A stretch of DNA of 64,000 bases from Valencia hispanica. Taxonomy: Eukaryota > Chordata > Actinopteri > Cyprinodontiformes > Valenciidae. Of the stretch, positions 40,631 to 52,572 are shown piece after piece. Each line of letters starts with the position of its first letter. The first letter of the stretch is position 1. The position numbers and the translations under genes were made by a program. The DNA lies in NCBI GenBank assembly GCA_963556495.2, contig OY747712.1, forward strand, positions 6,103,634 through 6,167,633, given 5' to 3'. The notes under the pieces are model-generated. The model was not told the origin of the DNA. It did not search any database and saw only the letters and a list, made by a program, of their open reading frames with translations.

Positions 40631-43012
40631 CTACTTTCTTCTGTTATAGGGAGCAGAATATCTCAGTAGGTGTATAGACTGAAGCCCTGTGGTGACCTTC
40701 AATCTTTTCTCTTTAGCTCCAAAGACAATTACCTCAGTTTTGTTTGTGTTCAACTGCAGAAAATTGTGGCACATCCAGTCATTAATTTCCTCAATGCATT
40801 TGCCAAGAGCCTGTACAGGCCCTTGGTCTTCTGGTGACATTCTAATATATATCTGTGTGTCATCTGTGTAGCTATGGTAACTTATATTGTTGGTATTTAT
40901 TACCTGTGCCAGTGGGAGCATACAGATGTTAAACAGAAGAGGTCCCAGGATGGAACCCTGGGGAACCCCACATGTAATTCCCGTCTGCTCAGGTATAAAG
41001 TTACTTATTGACACAAAGTACTTCCTGTTCTCTAAGTACGTTTTGAACCAGTTTAGTACAGTGGCAGAGAGACCCACCCAGTTCTCCAGTCGTTTGAGTA
41101 AAATAATGTGGTCAACTGTATCAAATGCAGCACTGAGATCCAATAAAACTAACACTGACATTTTTCCACTGTCAGTATTCAAACGGATGTCATTGATGAC
41201 TGGTCAGAGCAGTCTCAGTGCTGTAGTGCTGTCTAAAACCTGTCATAGTAGTTGCTTTGTCTTAAGAAGTCATTTAACTGATGAAAAACCGCCTTTTCAA
41301 TGATCTTACTTAAAAATGGAAGATTGGAGATGGGCCTGTCGTTGTTCATTTGTGTCTTGTCCAGATTGTATCTTTTCAGCAGGGGTTTAATTACAGCTGT
41401 TTTCAGGGGCTCTGGGAAAACACCCGACATTAAAGATGAGTTCACAATCTGTAACAGATCTGACTCCAAGATCTTTGAGACCTTTTTGAAAAAGCCTGAG
41501 GGCAGGATGTCTAAGCAGCAAGAGGAGGAGTTAAGTTGAAGTAAGATGTCCTCCAGATCTTTGCTGTTTATGAGATAAAACTGTTTCATGGTGTTTAAAC
41601 GGATTTTCCGTGGACACTGTACATAACCTAAACTTGCCGTTAATGAACCAACCGCTTGTCTAATATTTTGGATTTTGTCTGTAAAGAATTTGGCAAAGTC
41701 ATTGCAGGCCTTGGTGGAATAGAGTTCAGGTGCTACTGACACAGGAGAGTTTGTTGTAATGTGTGAGCACTATGACTATTTCTGGTGATGATGTCAGAAA
41801 AATATGACTTCCTTGCATTCCTCAGTTGTAAGTTATAAGAGTGAAGTTTCTCTTTATAGATGTCATAATGAACCTGAAGTTTTGTTTTTCTCCATCTACG
41901 CTCGGCTTCCCGACACTCCCTTTTTTCATTTCTCACCAGTGTGGAATTTCTCCATGGAGACTTTTTCCTTCCAGAGATAACCTTCACCTTTGTGGGAGCA
42001 ATAGTATCCATAACATTTAATATTTTAGCATTAAAGCTGTTGACAAGTTCATTGACTGAACCCCCTGACAGGGCAGATGTTAGAGAAAAGACCTGGTTAA
42101 AGATGTCACTAGTGTTTTCAGTTATACATCGTTTTGTGATAACCTCCGTTAAAACATTTATGTGAACCGAAATTATACTCTCAAAGAAAACACAACAATG
42201 GTCAGACCAGCCCACATCACGCACAATAATCTTGGAAATGCCCAGACCCTTCGAGATCAGTAAGTCCAAAAAATGACCCTTATTATGTGTGGGCTCTGTT
42301 ATATGCTGAGTCAGCCCAAAGTTGTCCAGAGTGTTACTCAGGTCTTTTGACCCTTTGTTCTGGGGATTGTCAACATGGATGTTAAAATCACCAACAATAA
42401 TTATACAGTCATAATCAACACAGATTATAGCACTTCACTAAAATCATCATTAAAGTCAGCACAGTAATTTGGATGCCGATAAATGTTAACAAACATGGCT
42501 CTTGCTGAGGCCTTCAGCTGTACAGCAACATATTCAAACGAAGGAAAACTTCCAAGAGATAACTGCTTACACTGGAATGATTCATTAAATAAAACAGCAA
42601 CTCCTTCACCTCTCCTGTTCTGTCTGGCCTGGTTGACAAAACTAAAGTTGGGAGGGGTTGATTCGAGAAGAGAAACACTGATATTCTGATCTAACCAAGT
42701 CTCAGTTAAAAACATAAAATCAAGGCCATGCTCAGTGATAAATTCATTGATTAAAAATGTCTTCCCTACTATAGACCTGACATTTAAAAGGGCCATCTTA
42801 ATAGGTTTAAGAGTATTATTGTGCCCCTTGTGTTTTGGGGCGGGCTGTGTACAGCGTATGTTTACATTACTTAAAAACCTTTTAGAATGCAGTGCTCTGT
42901 TTTTTGACATAACTACATTCCTTCTGTTACTTATAAGTATAGAAATGATCGAACCTTCTAATGAACAGGGTCCCAGCTTGTCCTGGGAAAAGTTCTGACT
43001 GCTGATATCCAC
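40631..43012 (-). pseudogene. LINE ORF2 remnant: endonuclease and RT
   Basis: The endonuclease frame has ALLNVRSIVGKTFLINEFI and FLTETWLDQNISVSLL, plus the GEGVAVLFN block. The linker has PHNKGH-like text and DLLISKGLGISKIIVRDVGW, ending SDHCCVFF. The RT has VLLDLSAAFDTVDHIILLKR, GVPQGSILGPLLF and the catalytic YTDD (consensus YADD). A run of separate frames (breaks near 42420, 41735 and 41235) and truncation at 40631 make it a pseudogene. Confidence 0.85.
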
Positions 43013-43628
43013 GCCGCCTGGGCCCTTAACGCATCATACATCAGACTGTGGAGATTGTACATGCTTACGTGGTGGGGTAGGAGGGGGCCGGGCTTGTTGG
43101 CCTACCTTTGATCATCCTGGTGTGGGGTGTATGGGTAAAGAAAACAGATATGTCTGGGGGGTAGATCTGAGCCCAATGTTGACCCGCTCCATCATCTGCT
43201 CAGGAATTTCAGATGGGGGGAGTGGGGGGCGGTAGGGAAGACTGTGGGCTGTCAGGGGTTTGCGGGGGGGATGGAGGTCCGCTGTCCTGTTCTTTAGGGC
43301 TGTTGAGGGCTTTTGGGGCAAATAAAGATCCTTCTTCCTGCTTCTGTTCGAAGCTTCCCATGAGTTAGGGCAGAAGAAGTTCCTCCCCCTCTGCACTCAG
43401 CTTTGTTTGGTCTTCCTTTTGAGATAAGTCTTTGTGTATCTCCTTTTTGGCTCCAAGCACAGAGGGATGACGCAGGAAGTAGAAAATATTGGAGGTAAAC
43501 AGTCTTACACCTGACCTGTTCAAACTAAATCCATTTGCCTTAAAAAGATGTCTATGCTCCCCAAAAAATCGGAAAGTTGTTAATAAATTGCAGTTTGTTG
43601 TCAGCACATGCAGATAAAATCCACTTAT

Positions 43629-44584
43629 TTAATGCCAAAAGATGGCTAAATCTTTCTTCTCCTCCTCTGATGGATGAAAAGGTCCACTGATGAATACTGC
43701 TGCATCCAACGAGCTCACGGTGTTCAATAATCCAGCGAAGTCCCGTTTCAGAACCTCTGATTGTTGCTTGGACACATCATTCGACCCTGTGTGGAGAACG
43801 ATGTTTTTCACTGTTGGATATATAGTCACAGTTTTTAGAATCCTCTTCTGCATGTCACTGACCATATCCTTTGGAAAGCAGATGACTTTGGTGTTCTTTC
43901 CCCACATCCACTGAACGCCCTTTACAGAGGAATCACCTACAATCAGAGTTTCAGGCCCACTCTTTTGCTTTTTCTGTAGCCTCTCACTCTCTGACAGGTT
44001 ATCAGTCCTCATCTCGCTGCCTTGGGATGGATGGTCATCAGATAAAGATCCAGGGTTCTCCAACAGTGGAGCAAATCTGTTCTCCAGCTTCACATTCGGT
44101 TGTTTTTAAAGTTTATGGCTAACTTTCCCATTTGCAGCTGTTCTTTCCCATGTCCTCTCATGTACGGGAGTAGAAGAAGCCCTCTCTCTTGTAGGGAGTG
44201 CAGGCCAGTCGGTCTCATCACAGATTTCAGCTTGCTGTATCCGGCCTGCACTACGTCCTCCCGTTTCCCAGAGACATGATTTTGTTTTGGCTTAGCACCA
44301 AGACAGTTCCAGGGAGGATTATCACTCGGTGATTTAATGTAATGAGCAGAGGCTCCCTCTTTCTTGGTCGTGTTATCTGTGCCTCTTAGCCGTGTGTTAG
44401 CTTGCTTATTTCCACTGTTTTGAAAGAGTGATAAGGTTGTTTCATTTCCACACAATCCATTTACCTCCACATTAACTTCTATCCGTTGAACTTTCCTCTC
44501 CAGTGCTGTTATCTTTTGTAGAAGGTCCTGGTAGTCCATTGTGGAGACGGAAGGCATCTTGTTGCTGTAGCTTAGCGTTAGCAA
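43629..44584 (-). pseudogene. LINE ORF1 remnant with SGNH-esterase-like domain
   Basis: The upstream frame (44584-44090) starts with a heptad-rich LLQKITALERKVQRIEVNVE, then a PPWNCLGAKPKQ motif. The downstream frame (44093-43629) carries ETLIVGDSSVKGV (nucleophile serine block) and IVLHTGSNDV, the two hallmark blocks of the esterase in ORF1 of fish L2/CR1 elements. The two frames overlap by a few bases and are shifted. A second fragment of such an ORF1 is at 46525-46990. Confidence 0.8.
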
Positions 44585-44880
44585 CCTTACGAGCTATATC
44601 TAGCTTAGTACTTAGATGCTGTAGATCAGGCTTCAGCTGTGTGTAGGCCACGCACACAGAGCGCTGGAGATAAAAGATCTATGAAATGTTGCCGTTACTA
44701 CTAAAAAAGGTTTTTCCCATAAATTTATATGTATTCAAAAGTCCTGCAGGTCTGATCATGAGGGGGAAAAATAAAAATAAGCAGAAAAATGCAAGCAGAA
44801 GGGAAAGCAAAGTAGCGAAGCAGCCGATTGCAGCAAGAAAAAGCCTCAGTGAGGGCACGAAGCCCCGAACGGGGTGGAGA

Positions 44881-45502
44881 AGAAGCGGGGGTGATGACCA
44901 AGAAGTCATCTAAGGGGGGTGAAGGACGTGAGGCAGATGGTAAGTATTAAACCGTACCCAGCACGGGGTCTCGGAAAGAGAATTGAAAATCCTGGGACTA
45001 CACCTGCAGCCAAAGGTGAGCCAGACCGCATAGTAGTAGGTCCCCTTCCAACAGACGCTGAAGAAGCGCCAGAAGACAGGGTGAAGGGGGGGGGGGCATA
45101 AAGGCCCTGTGATGTCTGCCTTAGAGAGCTGGGCACCCCGGCCCGTCAGGCAGATAAGGCTGAAGGCATGGTTGAAGGTGGCATACTGAGTAAAGAAATC
45201 GGAGGAGGGGCTAGGCCTAGGGCTAGGGCTATTGATGCTAGGTACGGACGAGCCGTGAGGCGCAGACGGGTTAATAATTAAAGGCATCTTACCAGAGTAC
45301 TTTCGGGTGGCAATGCCCAAGGGGCTGACCCTGAAGACTGGGAAAGGAGGATGGCTGGAAGGGCCGATCACGAGTCCTTCCATGACCTCCTGGCGGGGGA
45401 GGGAAGTGACTACGTTGGGCTAGGGGAGCGCGTACCGAACGTTAGTGCTGAGAGAAAGATGGCCGGACTGCCTGAGGAACAGTCGGAGCGGCAGGAGCAG
45501 TG
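44881..45502 (+). pseudogene. Degraded unidentified ORF, probably retroelement-derived
   Basis: One plus-strand frame stays open apart from two stops: KRIENPGTTPAAKGEPDRIV, then a stop at the poly-G/TAA near 45098, ARQADKAEGMVEGGILSKEI, a second stop near 45278, then ADPEDWERRMAGRADHESFH and DLLAGEGSDYVGLGERVPNV, ending in TGA at about 45500. It is charged and GC-rich and looks gag-like. I do not recognise a family. Confidence 0.35.
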
Positions 45503-46169
45503 AAGCAAGTGGAGTGTATAGCGTGGGGGGGGCGAGAAAGGGTATCAGAAGGAAGAGAAAAGGAATGGGGGAATAGAATGGATGGGCATTCTTAATGATT
45601 CAGGTAGCATTTTCTCATGCTTCTATTTGTGTAGGAAAAGTGCAAACTACAGTTCTTGAAAAGACAATGGCACACCGGTGAGGACAGGGAGGAGAAAAAG
45701 CTGGCTGAAAATGAAGCGAAACCATTAACAGAGGGAGCAGGCGCAGGGTGACATGAAATCCCGCTGGCTCGAAGAGAGCCAGAGGCCGGGGGGGGGGGGG
45801 GGGGGGAGCCTGACACAGCGGGAAAGTTGGTGGACGACGAGCCGGGGAGATGCCCCGGGAGATGCGGGACCGCCGCGGAGCAACTCCTTGTCCGACGCGG
45901 ACGGATTGAGGCAGACCGGCAGGATGTCCATGCTGGGAGAGACAACGAGCGACGAAGGCAGAGGTAAGCAAACACGAGCGAGCACGCAAGGTACGCAGAA
46001 GTAAAAACGAACGAGACAGACGAAGGATGAAGGGCAAGCGGAGTATATCGCTGCGTGATTAGAGATGTAGAGCGGGCGCGAGGTACCGGGTGAATCGAGT
46101 CAAGACTGATTAGGATTTATGAAGCGGGCTTGAGGCGTGGCCTTGCTCCTGAACTTAAGTTGACATGTT
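45503..46169. other. GC-rich stretch with a poly-G run
   Basis: A run of 19 G at 45788-45806 lies in a CpG-rich, low-stop tract (ACGAGCGAGCACGCAAGG and similar). No gene is recognised. It may be the continuation of the degraded element before it. Confidence 0.4.
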
Positions 46170-46490
46170 AACTCCACTTTAGGGAGTGCATCTAGGACGT
46201 CAGCTAGCAGCAGGTATAAACAGTATGTTCTGACCTTGTCAGACGGATGCCCAGTTCACTATCGGACTAACAGAGGCTGCAGGCTCCAGGCTGGGAGGAA
46301 GAAGATACTGTGGAAATGGATGCTGAGCTTCTGCTGTTAGAAGATAAACAGTGATTGCTAGATGCTAGTTTCAAGGTCTTGAACTGGAAGGGTTGGGGGG
46401 TGGGGTGCGAGAGAAACTGTTGTCAGTACACCCTGTCCCTCCATGTTTATGGTGGAAAAACTCTGTTTCATCTTTGTTATGAGAAGAGCA
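46170..46490 (+). mobile_element. LTR-like sequence, copy B
   Basis: GGGAGTGCATCTAGGACGTC, GATAAACAGTGATTGCTAGA and CCCTGTCCCTCCATGTTTAT parallel copy A at 39022-39425 in the same order and spacing. The U5 side is truncated. Confidence 0.5.
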
Positions 46491-46524
46491 ATATTTTTAA
46501 CCATAATAATGCTCAGTTATACAT

Positions 46525-46990
46525 TTTCTCTTAGATGTCAGACACCATGTCACTGGTAAAGCTCAGTACTTTGGTGTTGTTCTTGTTGCATAGGTGTCCA
46601 ATCCCACTTATTGTGCCATCATTAAAAATCAGGACCTATGGGGGATTATTTTGCATTTTCGTTTTGAGAAAAAAACTTTTTTATTGCCTTATTTTGTCTG
46701 ATACCTGGTCCTTCAAGCCGAGCTGTCCCTCAGGGGCAAGTGCCACAAACCTGTTATTTAATTGAATTCCCGTATTCACAGTTGGAATGCTGCTGTTTTT
46801 TTGTTTTTTTACAACAGGTTTCTGCTGCTTTTCTTCAGTGCGGAGGTTGATGAGGCGTTCCTCCTTCATTATTCAGGGCAGTTTTTGTCATCCAAATATG
46901 GCGTTCTTCCTCTTAACCGTCCTGCCTGAACTGAAGGAAGGGAATTGTCCTTTGGCTTTCTGCCAAGAGAGTTCCAGGAAGGATTGTTTG
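46525..46990 (-). mobile_element. L2/CR1 LINE ORF1 fragment
   Basis: Minus-strand frames read SWNSLGRKPK, then NRFVALAPEGQLGLKDQVSD, then GHLCNKNNTKVLSFTSDMVS. These match in order the PWNCLGAKPK, NRFAPLLE and WGKNTKVICFPKDMVSD segments of the ORF1 at 43629-44584. Only the part upstream of the second esterase block is present. Confidence 0.7.
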
Positions 46991-47499
46991 CTGTAGTGCT
47001 TCTAAATATGATTAAAAATATTGCGCCCCGGAAATACTGCAAGGCATGATGGTGGGCGATTTGTTCGTATTTTTAGAGTGATTTAGAATATGTAGAATTG
47101 AAGAAAATACTTTACTGCAAAGCGAGCAAGGATGGACTCTACTAACTTTAAAAATCCACTGCTGCTAAAAATTAACGGGAGGTTCAGAGCGTAACACTCT
47201 AAGGATGGACACAAATAAAGGAACTGTAATCTAGAAGTACATTAGGCAGGACAATTCTGGAAAAAACTAAAACAGTTTTTAGTTGAATATTTTAGTACTG
47301 TTTCCACCGCAACTTGTAGTGCAATTAGGAAACAGGTTTCCATGAGCAAACAAACACATCCAGTTTCTTCAGCAGCAACAATTCTTTTACTTCATTGTCA
47401 GAAATAAAACTTCTGCGAAGGCGTTAAACATAAGGTATTATGTTAAGAGCCCTCCCCTTCCCTGAGTCAAAACATGATATTACTCCAGCTTCTTCCTGC

Positions 47500-47662
47500 T
47501 CTCAAACCCACCTTGAAGCTGGGCGGAACCAAAACCTGCTGAAGGTAAAAGCCAGTTGGCTGCACCCTCTTTGCACTGACATGTGATTCGTACATCAGAG
47601 CTCAAACTAGTTTATATTCTCAGAAAATCCAACTCACACAGTCATTGTGACTGAGAGAAGAA
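47500..47662 (+). promoter_or_regulatory. Conserved proximal 5' block, TRIM copy 2
   Basis: GGGCGGAACCAAAACCTGCT, GCCAGTTGGCTGCACCCTCT and ATCAGAGCTCAAAC, followed by CTCACACAGTCATTGTGACT just before the ATG, align with the 5' flanks of copies 3 and 4. The CCAAT-like box here is altered to the CCAAC form (about 110 bp before the ATG). The promoter role is inferred from conservation. Confidence 0.6.
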
Positions 47663-49318
47663 ATGGAGCAGCTGCACCGAAGAACCCTCTCCTGTTCAAT
47701 CTGTCTGGATCTACTGAAGGATCCGGTGGCCATTCCCTGTGGACACAGCTACTGTATGAACTGTATCAAAAGACACTGGGATGAGGAGGATCAGAAATGT
47801 GTTTACAGCTGCCCTCAATGCAGTAAAAGCTTCACACCAAGGCCTGTACTGCAGAAGAACACAATGTTAGAAGCTGTAGTGGAGCAGCTGAAGAAGACTG
47901 GACTCCAAGCTGCTCCTGCTGATCACTGCTATGCTGGACCTGAAGATGTGGCCTGTGATTTCTGCACTGGAAGAAAACTGAAAGCCACTAAGTCCTGTTT
48001 AGTCTGTCTGGCCTCTTACTGTGAGAAACACCTTCAGCCTCATCATGATTCAGCAAATTTCAAGAAACACAAGCTGGTGGAGCCCTCCAAGAACCTCCAG
48101 GAGAACATCTGCTCTCGTCATGGTGAGGTGATGAAGATGTTCTGCCGCAATGATAAGAAGTACATCTGTTATCTCTGCATTGATGAACATAGAGGCCACG
48201 ACACAGTCTCAGCTGCAGCAGAAAGGACTGAGAGGCAGAGAGAGCTGCAGGAGACACGAGGAAAAATTCATCAGAGAATCCAGAACAGAGAGAAAGATGT
48301 GAAGCGGCTTCAACAAGAGGTGGAGGTCATCAATCAGTCTGCTGATAAAACAGTGACGGACAGTAAGAAGATCTTCACTGAGCTGATCCGTCTCCTCCAG
48401 AAAAGAAGCTCTGATGTGAAGCAGCAGATCAGATCCCAGCAGGAAACTGAAGTGAGTCGAGTCAAAGAGCTTCAGGAGAAGCTGGAGCAGGAGATCAGTG
48501 AGCTGAAGAGGAAAGACGCTGAGCTGAAGCAGCTCTCAGACACAGAGGATCACAACCAGTTTCTCCACAGCTTCCCCTCACTGTCAGCACTCAGTGAGTC
48601 TACACACTCATCCAGCATCAACATCCGTCCTCTGAGACACTTTGAGGACGTGACAGCAGCTGTGTCAGAGCTCAGAGATCTACTACAGGACATCCTGAGA
48701 GACACATGGGCAAACATCTCACAGATGGTCACTGAGGTGGACGTTCTACTGTCAGAACCAGAACCAAAGAGCAGAGCTGAATTCTTACCATATTTTTGTG
48801 AAATCACGCTGGATCCAAACACAGCGAACAGATATCTGCTACTGTCAGAGGGGAACAGGAAAGTGACATGGATGGGTAAACATCAGCCTTATTCTAGTCA
48901 CCCAGACAGATTCACTGGTTTTCTTCAGGTCCTGAGTAGAGAGAGTCTGACTGGACGCTGTTACTGGGAGGTGGAGTGGAGAGGCATAGTTTCTGTAGCA
49001 GTTGCATACAAGAATATCAGCAGAGAAGGGAGTGAGAATGATTGTAAATTTGGAAATAATGCTAAATCCTGGGCATTAGAGCGTCACCAACACGGTTCTG
49101 TATTTGGTCACAAAAACCTCTGGACCTCCATCTCAGGTCCACCTTCCTCCAGAGTGGGAGTGTACCTGGATCACAGTGCAGGTATTCTGTCCTTCTACAG
49201 CGTCTCTGAAACCATGACTCTCCTCCACAGAGTCCAGACCACATTCACTCAGCCGCTACACGCTGGACTTTGGGTTCGCTGGACTGGAGACTCTGCAGAG
49301 TTCTGTAAACCCCTCTAG
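47663..49318 (+). CDS. TRIM16-like/finTRIM E3 ligase, copy 2
   Basis: A single-exon gene of 551 residues, start context GAAATGG. The N-terminus is two residues shorter than its sisters (MEQLHRRTLSCSIC). The RING is intact (C11, C14, C26, H28, C31, C34, C50, C53). B-box-like zinc fingers lie at about 98-136 and 150-179 (CSRHGEVMKMFC...CYLCIDEHRGH), with one residue fewer between the last Cys and His than in copies 3 and 4. A coiled coil covers about 180-310 and a PRY-SPRY domain about 365-551, ending GDSAEFCKPL. It is a probable ubiquitin ligase whose B30.2 domain would set target choice. Its 3' UTR (AATAAA near 49588 and 49618) is homologous to that of copy 3. Confidence 0.95.
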   Translation: MEQLHRRTLSCSICLDLLKDPVAIPCGHSYCMNCIKRHWDEEDQKCVYSCPQCSKSFTPRPVLQKNTMLEAVVEQLKKTGLQAAPADHCYAGPEDVACDFCTGRKLKATKSCLVCLASYCEKHLQPHHDSANFKKHKLVEPSKNLQENICSRHGEVMKMFCRNDKKYICYLCIDEHRGHDTVSAAAERTERQRELQETRGKIHQRIQNREKDVKRLQQEVEVINQSADKTVTDSKKIFTELIRLLQKRSSDVKQQIRSQQETEVSRVKELQEKLEQEISELKRKDAELKQLSDTEDHNQFLHSFPSLSALSESTHSSSINIRPLRHFEDVTAAVSELRDLLQDILRDTWANISQMVTEVDVLLSEPEPKSRAEFLPYFCEITLDPNTANRYLLLSEGNRKVTWMGKHQPYSSHPDRFTGFLQVLSRESLTGRCYWEVEWRGIVSVAVAYKNISREGSENDCKFGNNAKSWALERHQHGSVFGHKNLWTSISGPPSSRVGVYLDHSAGILSFYSVSETMTLLHRVQTTFTQPLHAGLWVRWTGDSAEFCKPL

Positions 49319-50589
49319 ATCTCTTCTCTTCTATCTGGTTTTTGATCAGGGTTCATTGTTCTCATGTCTCTGCCTTGCTGTTCTTCTTTTTCTTTTTTAA
49401 ATGTAGTTCTCTGTGTTCCAGGAGCCATATGGGATATCACCGCTGATTCTTTCTTTTATTTCATGAGACACATGCGTAGATATCTCTCCGCTTGAAAATC
49501 TAAGCTTCTCTAGGCTCTAATGGATTTGCTTTAATATTTGTATGGATTTATTTGGATGCTCTTGTTTTTCTTCCACTGTTCTGCAGAATAAATGTGCTTG
49601 TTTAAAGTGGTTGAGAATAAAGTGAACTGAATGTGCTTCTGTTTTCTTTATCGTGGTCCTAAAAAAGAACACTGAAACTAACATCAACTTAGAACTTCTT
49701 CTAAATTCTTTACCCATGACGGACTGATGCATACCTCGCACTACTATCAATGTTGGAAGATGTACAGTGATCATTTTTTGATTTACGAATGATCTGTCCG
49801 TCTTTAATAGAAAAAAAAATCTTTCTTTTGTTAAATTCCATCTCAAATATTTCCTTCCATCATAAACAAACAAATAAAGAAAGTGAATTTTTATTTATTT
49901 ATCCTGCAAAGCACCATCATGGTTATAGGTTGGGATTTGGGTCAACAAGCAGTGTTTTCGGTGTGATGGTGTTAGGGCCGCCAGTGTTTACATTTTATCT
50001 TGCAGCCATCTCCTTTTACAGAGATATTGTTAACCCATTTTGAGTTTTTTTGATCTGTCTGCATGTCAAGCCCCGTCTTTTTCACGCGCCTTGAGGCAGA
50101 GTGTGGCTTCCCCTCCAGACTCTCACCAGGCAATCAAGACAACCTTTCGCTCATCAATCTGGTTGGGAGCGGCTGATTGGCTCCCTGGCTTTTAAAAAGC
50201 GTTCAGCCTGACCTGCAGTTGGGGGAGCAGCTTGTTGCTGTGCTGCTTTTGGGCCCCTATTGCTTTATTGTGACATTCTTAGCACTTCACAGTCAGTTCA
50301 CTTTCTCCGTACATTTTTTTCTGTAAATGTGCTTTGGTCACCTTATTCTGGTTCAAATCTTTTGTCCCTCCATCTTACCATCAGACCACCGGGTTTTATG
50401 TTACTTCTCCCTTCCCTTCCCTAGCTGAGCCGGGTCCTAACAGATGCCAACTTAAACCTACAATATCCAACACAAGAGGGCGCTGTCATACTGGTAAAAG
50501 CGATGAAGAGGAGGCTGGAGCTCTTCCACTCAGGGTGTCAACTCCATACAAATTGAGACCCTGTTTAAATTCCCCTAACCCTAACCTCT
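49319..50589. other. 3' UTR of TRIM copy 2 and flank
   Basis: The first 350 bp is 3' UTR, similar to that after copy 3. Around 50470-50500, AGAGGGCGCTGTCATACTGG is shared with 59398-59420, so part of the downstream flank also occurs after copy 3. No coding is recognised. Confidence 0.5.
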
Positions 50590-51355
50590 AACCCTTTAAA
50601 CCTCTGAGAAAGGTTGGAGACGTGTCAAAAAGAGTAGAAAGGCTGGTCAGATGTTGAAATTTGAAAAAAAAATCTTCAAAAATAGGGAACTTTTCATCAG
50701 AATGAACAGAAAACACATGAGGAGTTCCCCAGGCCTCCATCCTCGGCCCCCTGTTATTTAATATGTGCATGCTCCCACTAGCCCAAATTACAACAACCAA
50801 TAAGATTAGATACCATAACTATGCAGATGATACTCAGCTCTACATTGCGATGTCACCAGGTGAATTTAAACCCATCCAACCCCTAAGTAAATGCATCGAG
50901 CAAATCAATGGATGGATGTGCCATAACTTCCTCGAGCTTCGAACAGAAACAAAACAGAAGCAATTACTTTTGGACCCTAAGAGGAACGATCAACAGTCAG
51001 CACACAGCTTCAGTTAATACAGCTAGAAACTACCGATCAGACCTGAAATCTAGGTGTAGTGATGGACTCAGACCTGAACCTCCAGGGTCACATAAAGCCA
51101 ATAACAAGGTCAGCGTTCTATCACCTTAAGAACATTTCTAGGATTGAAGGACTGATGTTGCAACAGAACCTAGAAAAACTCATCCATACGTTTATCTTTA
51201 GTCGGATTGATTACTGCAACAGCGTCTTCACAGGTCTGCCTAAAAAGTCAATCAGACAGCTGCAGCTGATCCAGAACGCTGCTGCTCGTGTCCCTCACTA
51301 GAACCAGGAAAGTAGAGCACATCACCCCAGTTCTAAAGTCCTTACACTGGCTCCC
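50590..51355 (+). mobile_element. L2/CR1-type LINE fragment (RT)
   Basis: FPRPPSSAP-type text, then CMLPLAQITTTNKIRYHNYA and DDTQLYIAMSPGEF, give the RT catalytic YADD. SRIDYCNSVFTGLPKKSIRQ and LQLIQNAAARV follow. Frame breaks near 51000 and 51130 show decay. The sequence is cut at 51355 by an RTE-type tail. Confidence 0.85.
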
Positions 51356-51652
51356 TGTGCATGCGTGGGTTCTCTCTGGGTACTCCGGCTTCCTCCCACA
51401 GTCCAAAAACATGACTGTCAGATGAATTGGTTTCTTTAAAGAAATTGCCCTTAGGTATGAGTGTGTGTGTGGTTGTTTGTCCTGTATGTCTCTGTGTTGC
51501 CCTGTGATGGACTGGCGACCTGTCCAGGGTGTACCCCCCCTCTCGCCCCTTGACCGCTGGAGATAGCCACCAGCCCCCCGCAACCCTGCATTAGGATGGA
51601 CGGGTATAGAAAATGGATGGATGGATGGATGGATGGATACCGACAACCCCCA
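51356..51652 (+). mobile_element. RTE-type 3' tail with GGAT repeat
   Basis: GGGTTCTCTCTGGGTACTCC, GGCTTCCTCCCACAGTCCAA and GATGGACTGGCGACCTGTCC lead to AAATGGATGGATGGATGG, a very common fish 3' tail. A short inverted copy lies at 39440-39521. It splits the LINE sequences on either side. Confidence 0.8.
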
Positions 51653-52572
51653 AGATAGCAAAAAACATTTGATGATACTCTCCACAACTTTGGCCTGACC
51701 CAGCATTTCAAAAGACCAACACACAATAGAGGACACACTCTGGACTTAATTATCAGCAAAGGTTTAAATAGACCTGAACCTCCAGGGTCACATAAAGGCA
51801 ATAACAAGGTCAGCCTTCTATCCCCTGAAGAACATTTCTAGGATAAAAGGACTGATGTCCAAACAAGATCTAGAGAAACTCATCCATGCGTTTATCTTTA
51901 GTCAGATTGATTACTGCAACAGCGTCTTCACAGGTCTGCCTAAAAAGTCAATCAGACAGCTGCAGCTGATCCAGAACGCTGCTGCTCGTGTTCCTCACTA
52001 GAACCAGGAAAGTAGAGCACATCCCCCCAGTTCTAAAGTCCTTACACTGGCTCCCTGTAGCTCAGAGAATAGACTTCAAAATACTCCTACTGGTTTATAA
52101 ATCATTACATGGCTTAGCACCAAAGTATGTTGAAGACCTGTTGTCATGGTACCAACCACCAAGACCACTCAGGTCCTCCAACTCTAGCCTACTAAACATC
52201 CCTAGACTCAGAACTAAACATGGAGAAGCAGCTTTCAGTTTCTATGCTCCCCTTATCTGGAACAGACTTCCTGACGAGTGTAGAGCTGCTGAAACTCTGA
52301 ACTGCTTTAAATCGAGACTAAAAACCATCTGTTTAGAATTGCCTTTGAGTAAATGCTTGATGTCATATGTATGAAATGTGTTCATGCTCTCTTGCTTTAT
52401 TGTGTATCATGTGTAATGTGTGTTTCTTTTACTTTTAATTTGCAATGTTATATTCCATGTCTGTTTGTTTTGTTTTTTGTTTTTTTAAATAACCAAATCA
52501 TGTGAAGCACCTTGAATTACACTGCTGTTGAAAGTGTGCTATACAAATAAAATTGCCTTGCCTTGCCTTCTT
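51653..52572 (+). mobile_element. L2/CR1-type LINE, internally deleted copy
   Basis: This starts with endonuclease C-terminal text (LHNFGLTQHFKRPTHNRGHT, LDLIISKGL) and jumps at about 51768 to RT C-terminal text that duplicates 51065-51355 (about 290 bp). It then continues to VLKSLHWLPVAQRIDFKILL, GLAPKYVEDLLSWYQPPRPL and AFSFYAPLIWNRLPDECRAA. It ends in ATAAAATTGCCTTGCCTTGC. Confidence 0.87.

Larger units (their letters stand above)
40631..44690 (-). mobile_element. Nearly full-length L2/CR1 LINE, 3' end lost
   Basis: Read 5' to 3' on the minus strand there is a coiled-coil/esterase ORF1 (44584-43629), an endonuclease (43012-42425), a linker (42269-41733) and RT (41742-40631). The order and content are those of esterase-bearing L2/CR1 LINEs of fish. 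The C-terminus of ORF2 and the 3' UTR are missing and replaced by the fold-back element. The 5' edge near 44690 is not sharply defined. Confidence 0.85.
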
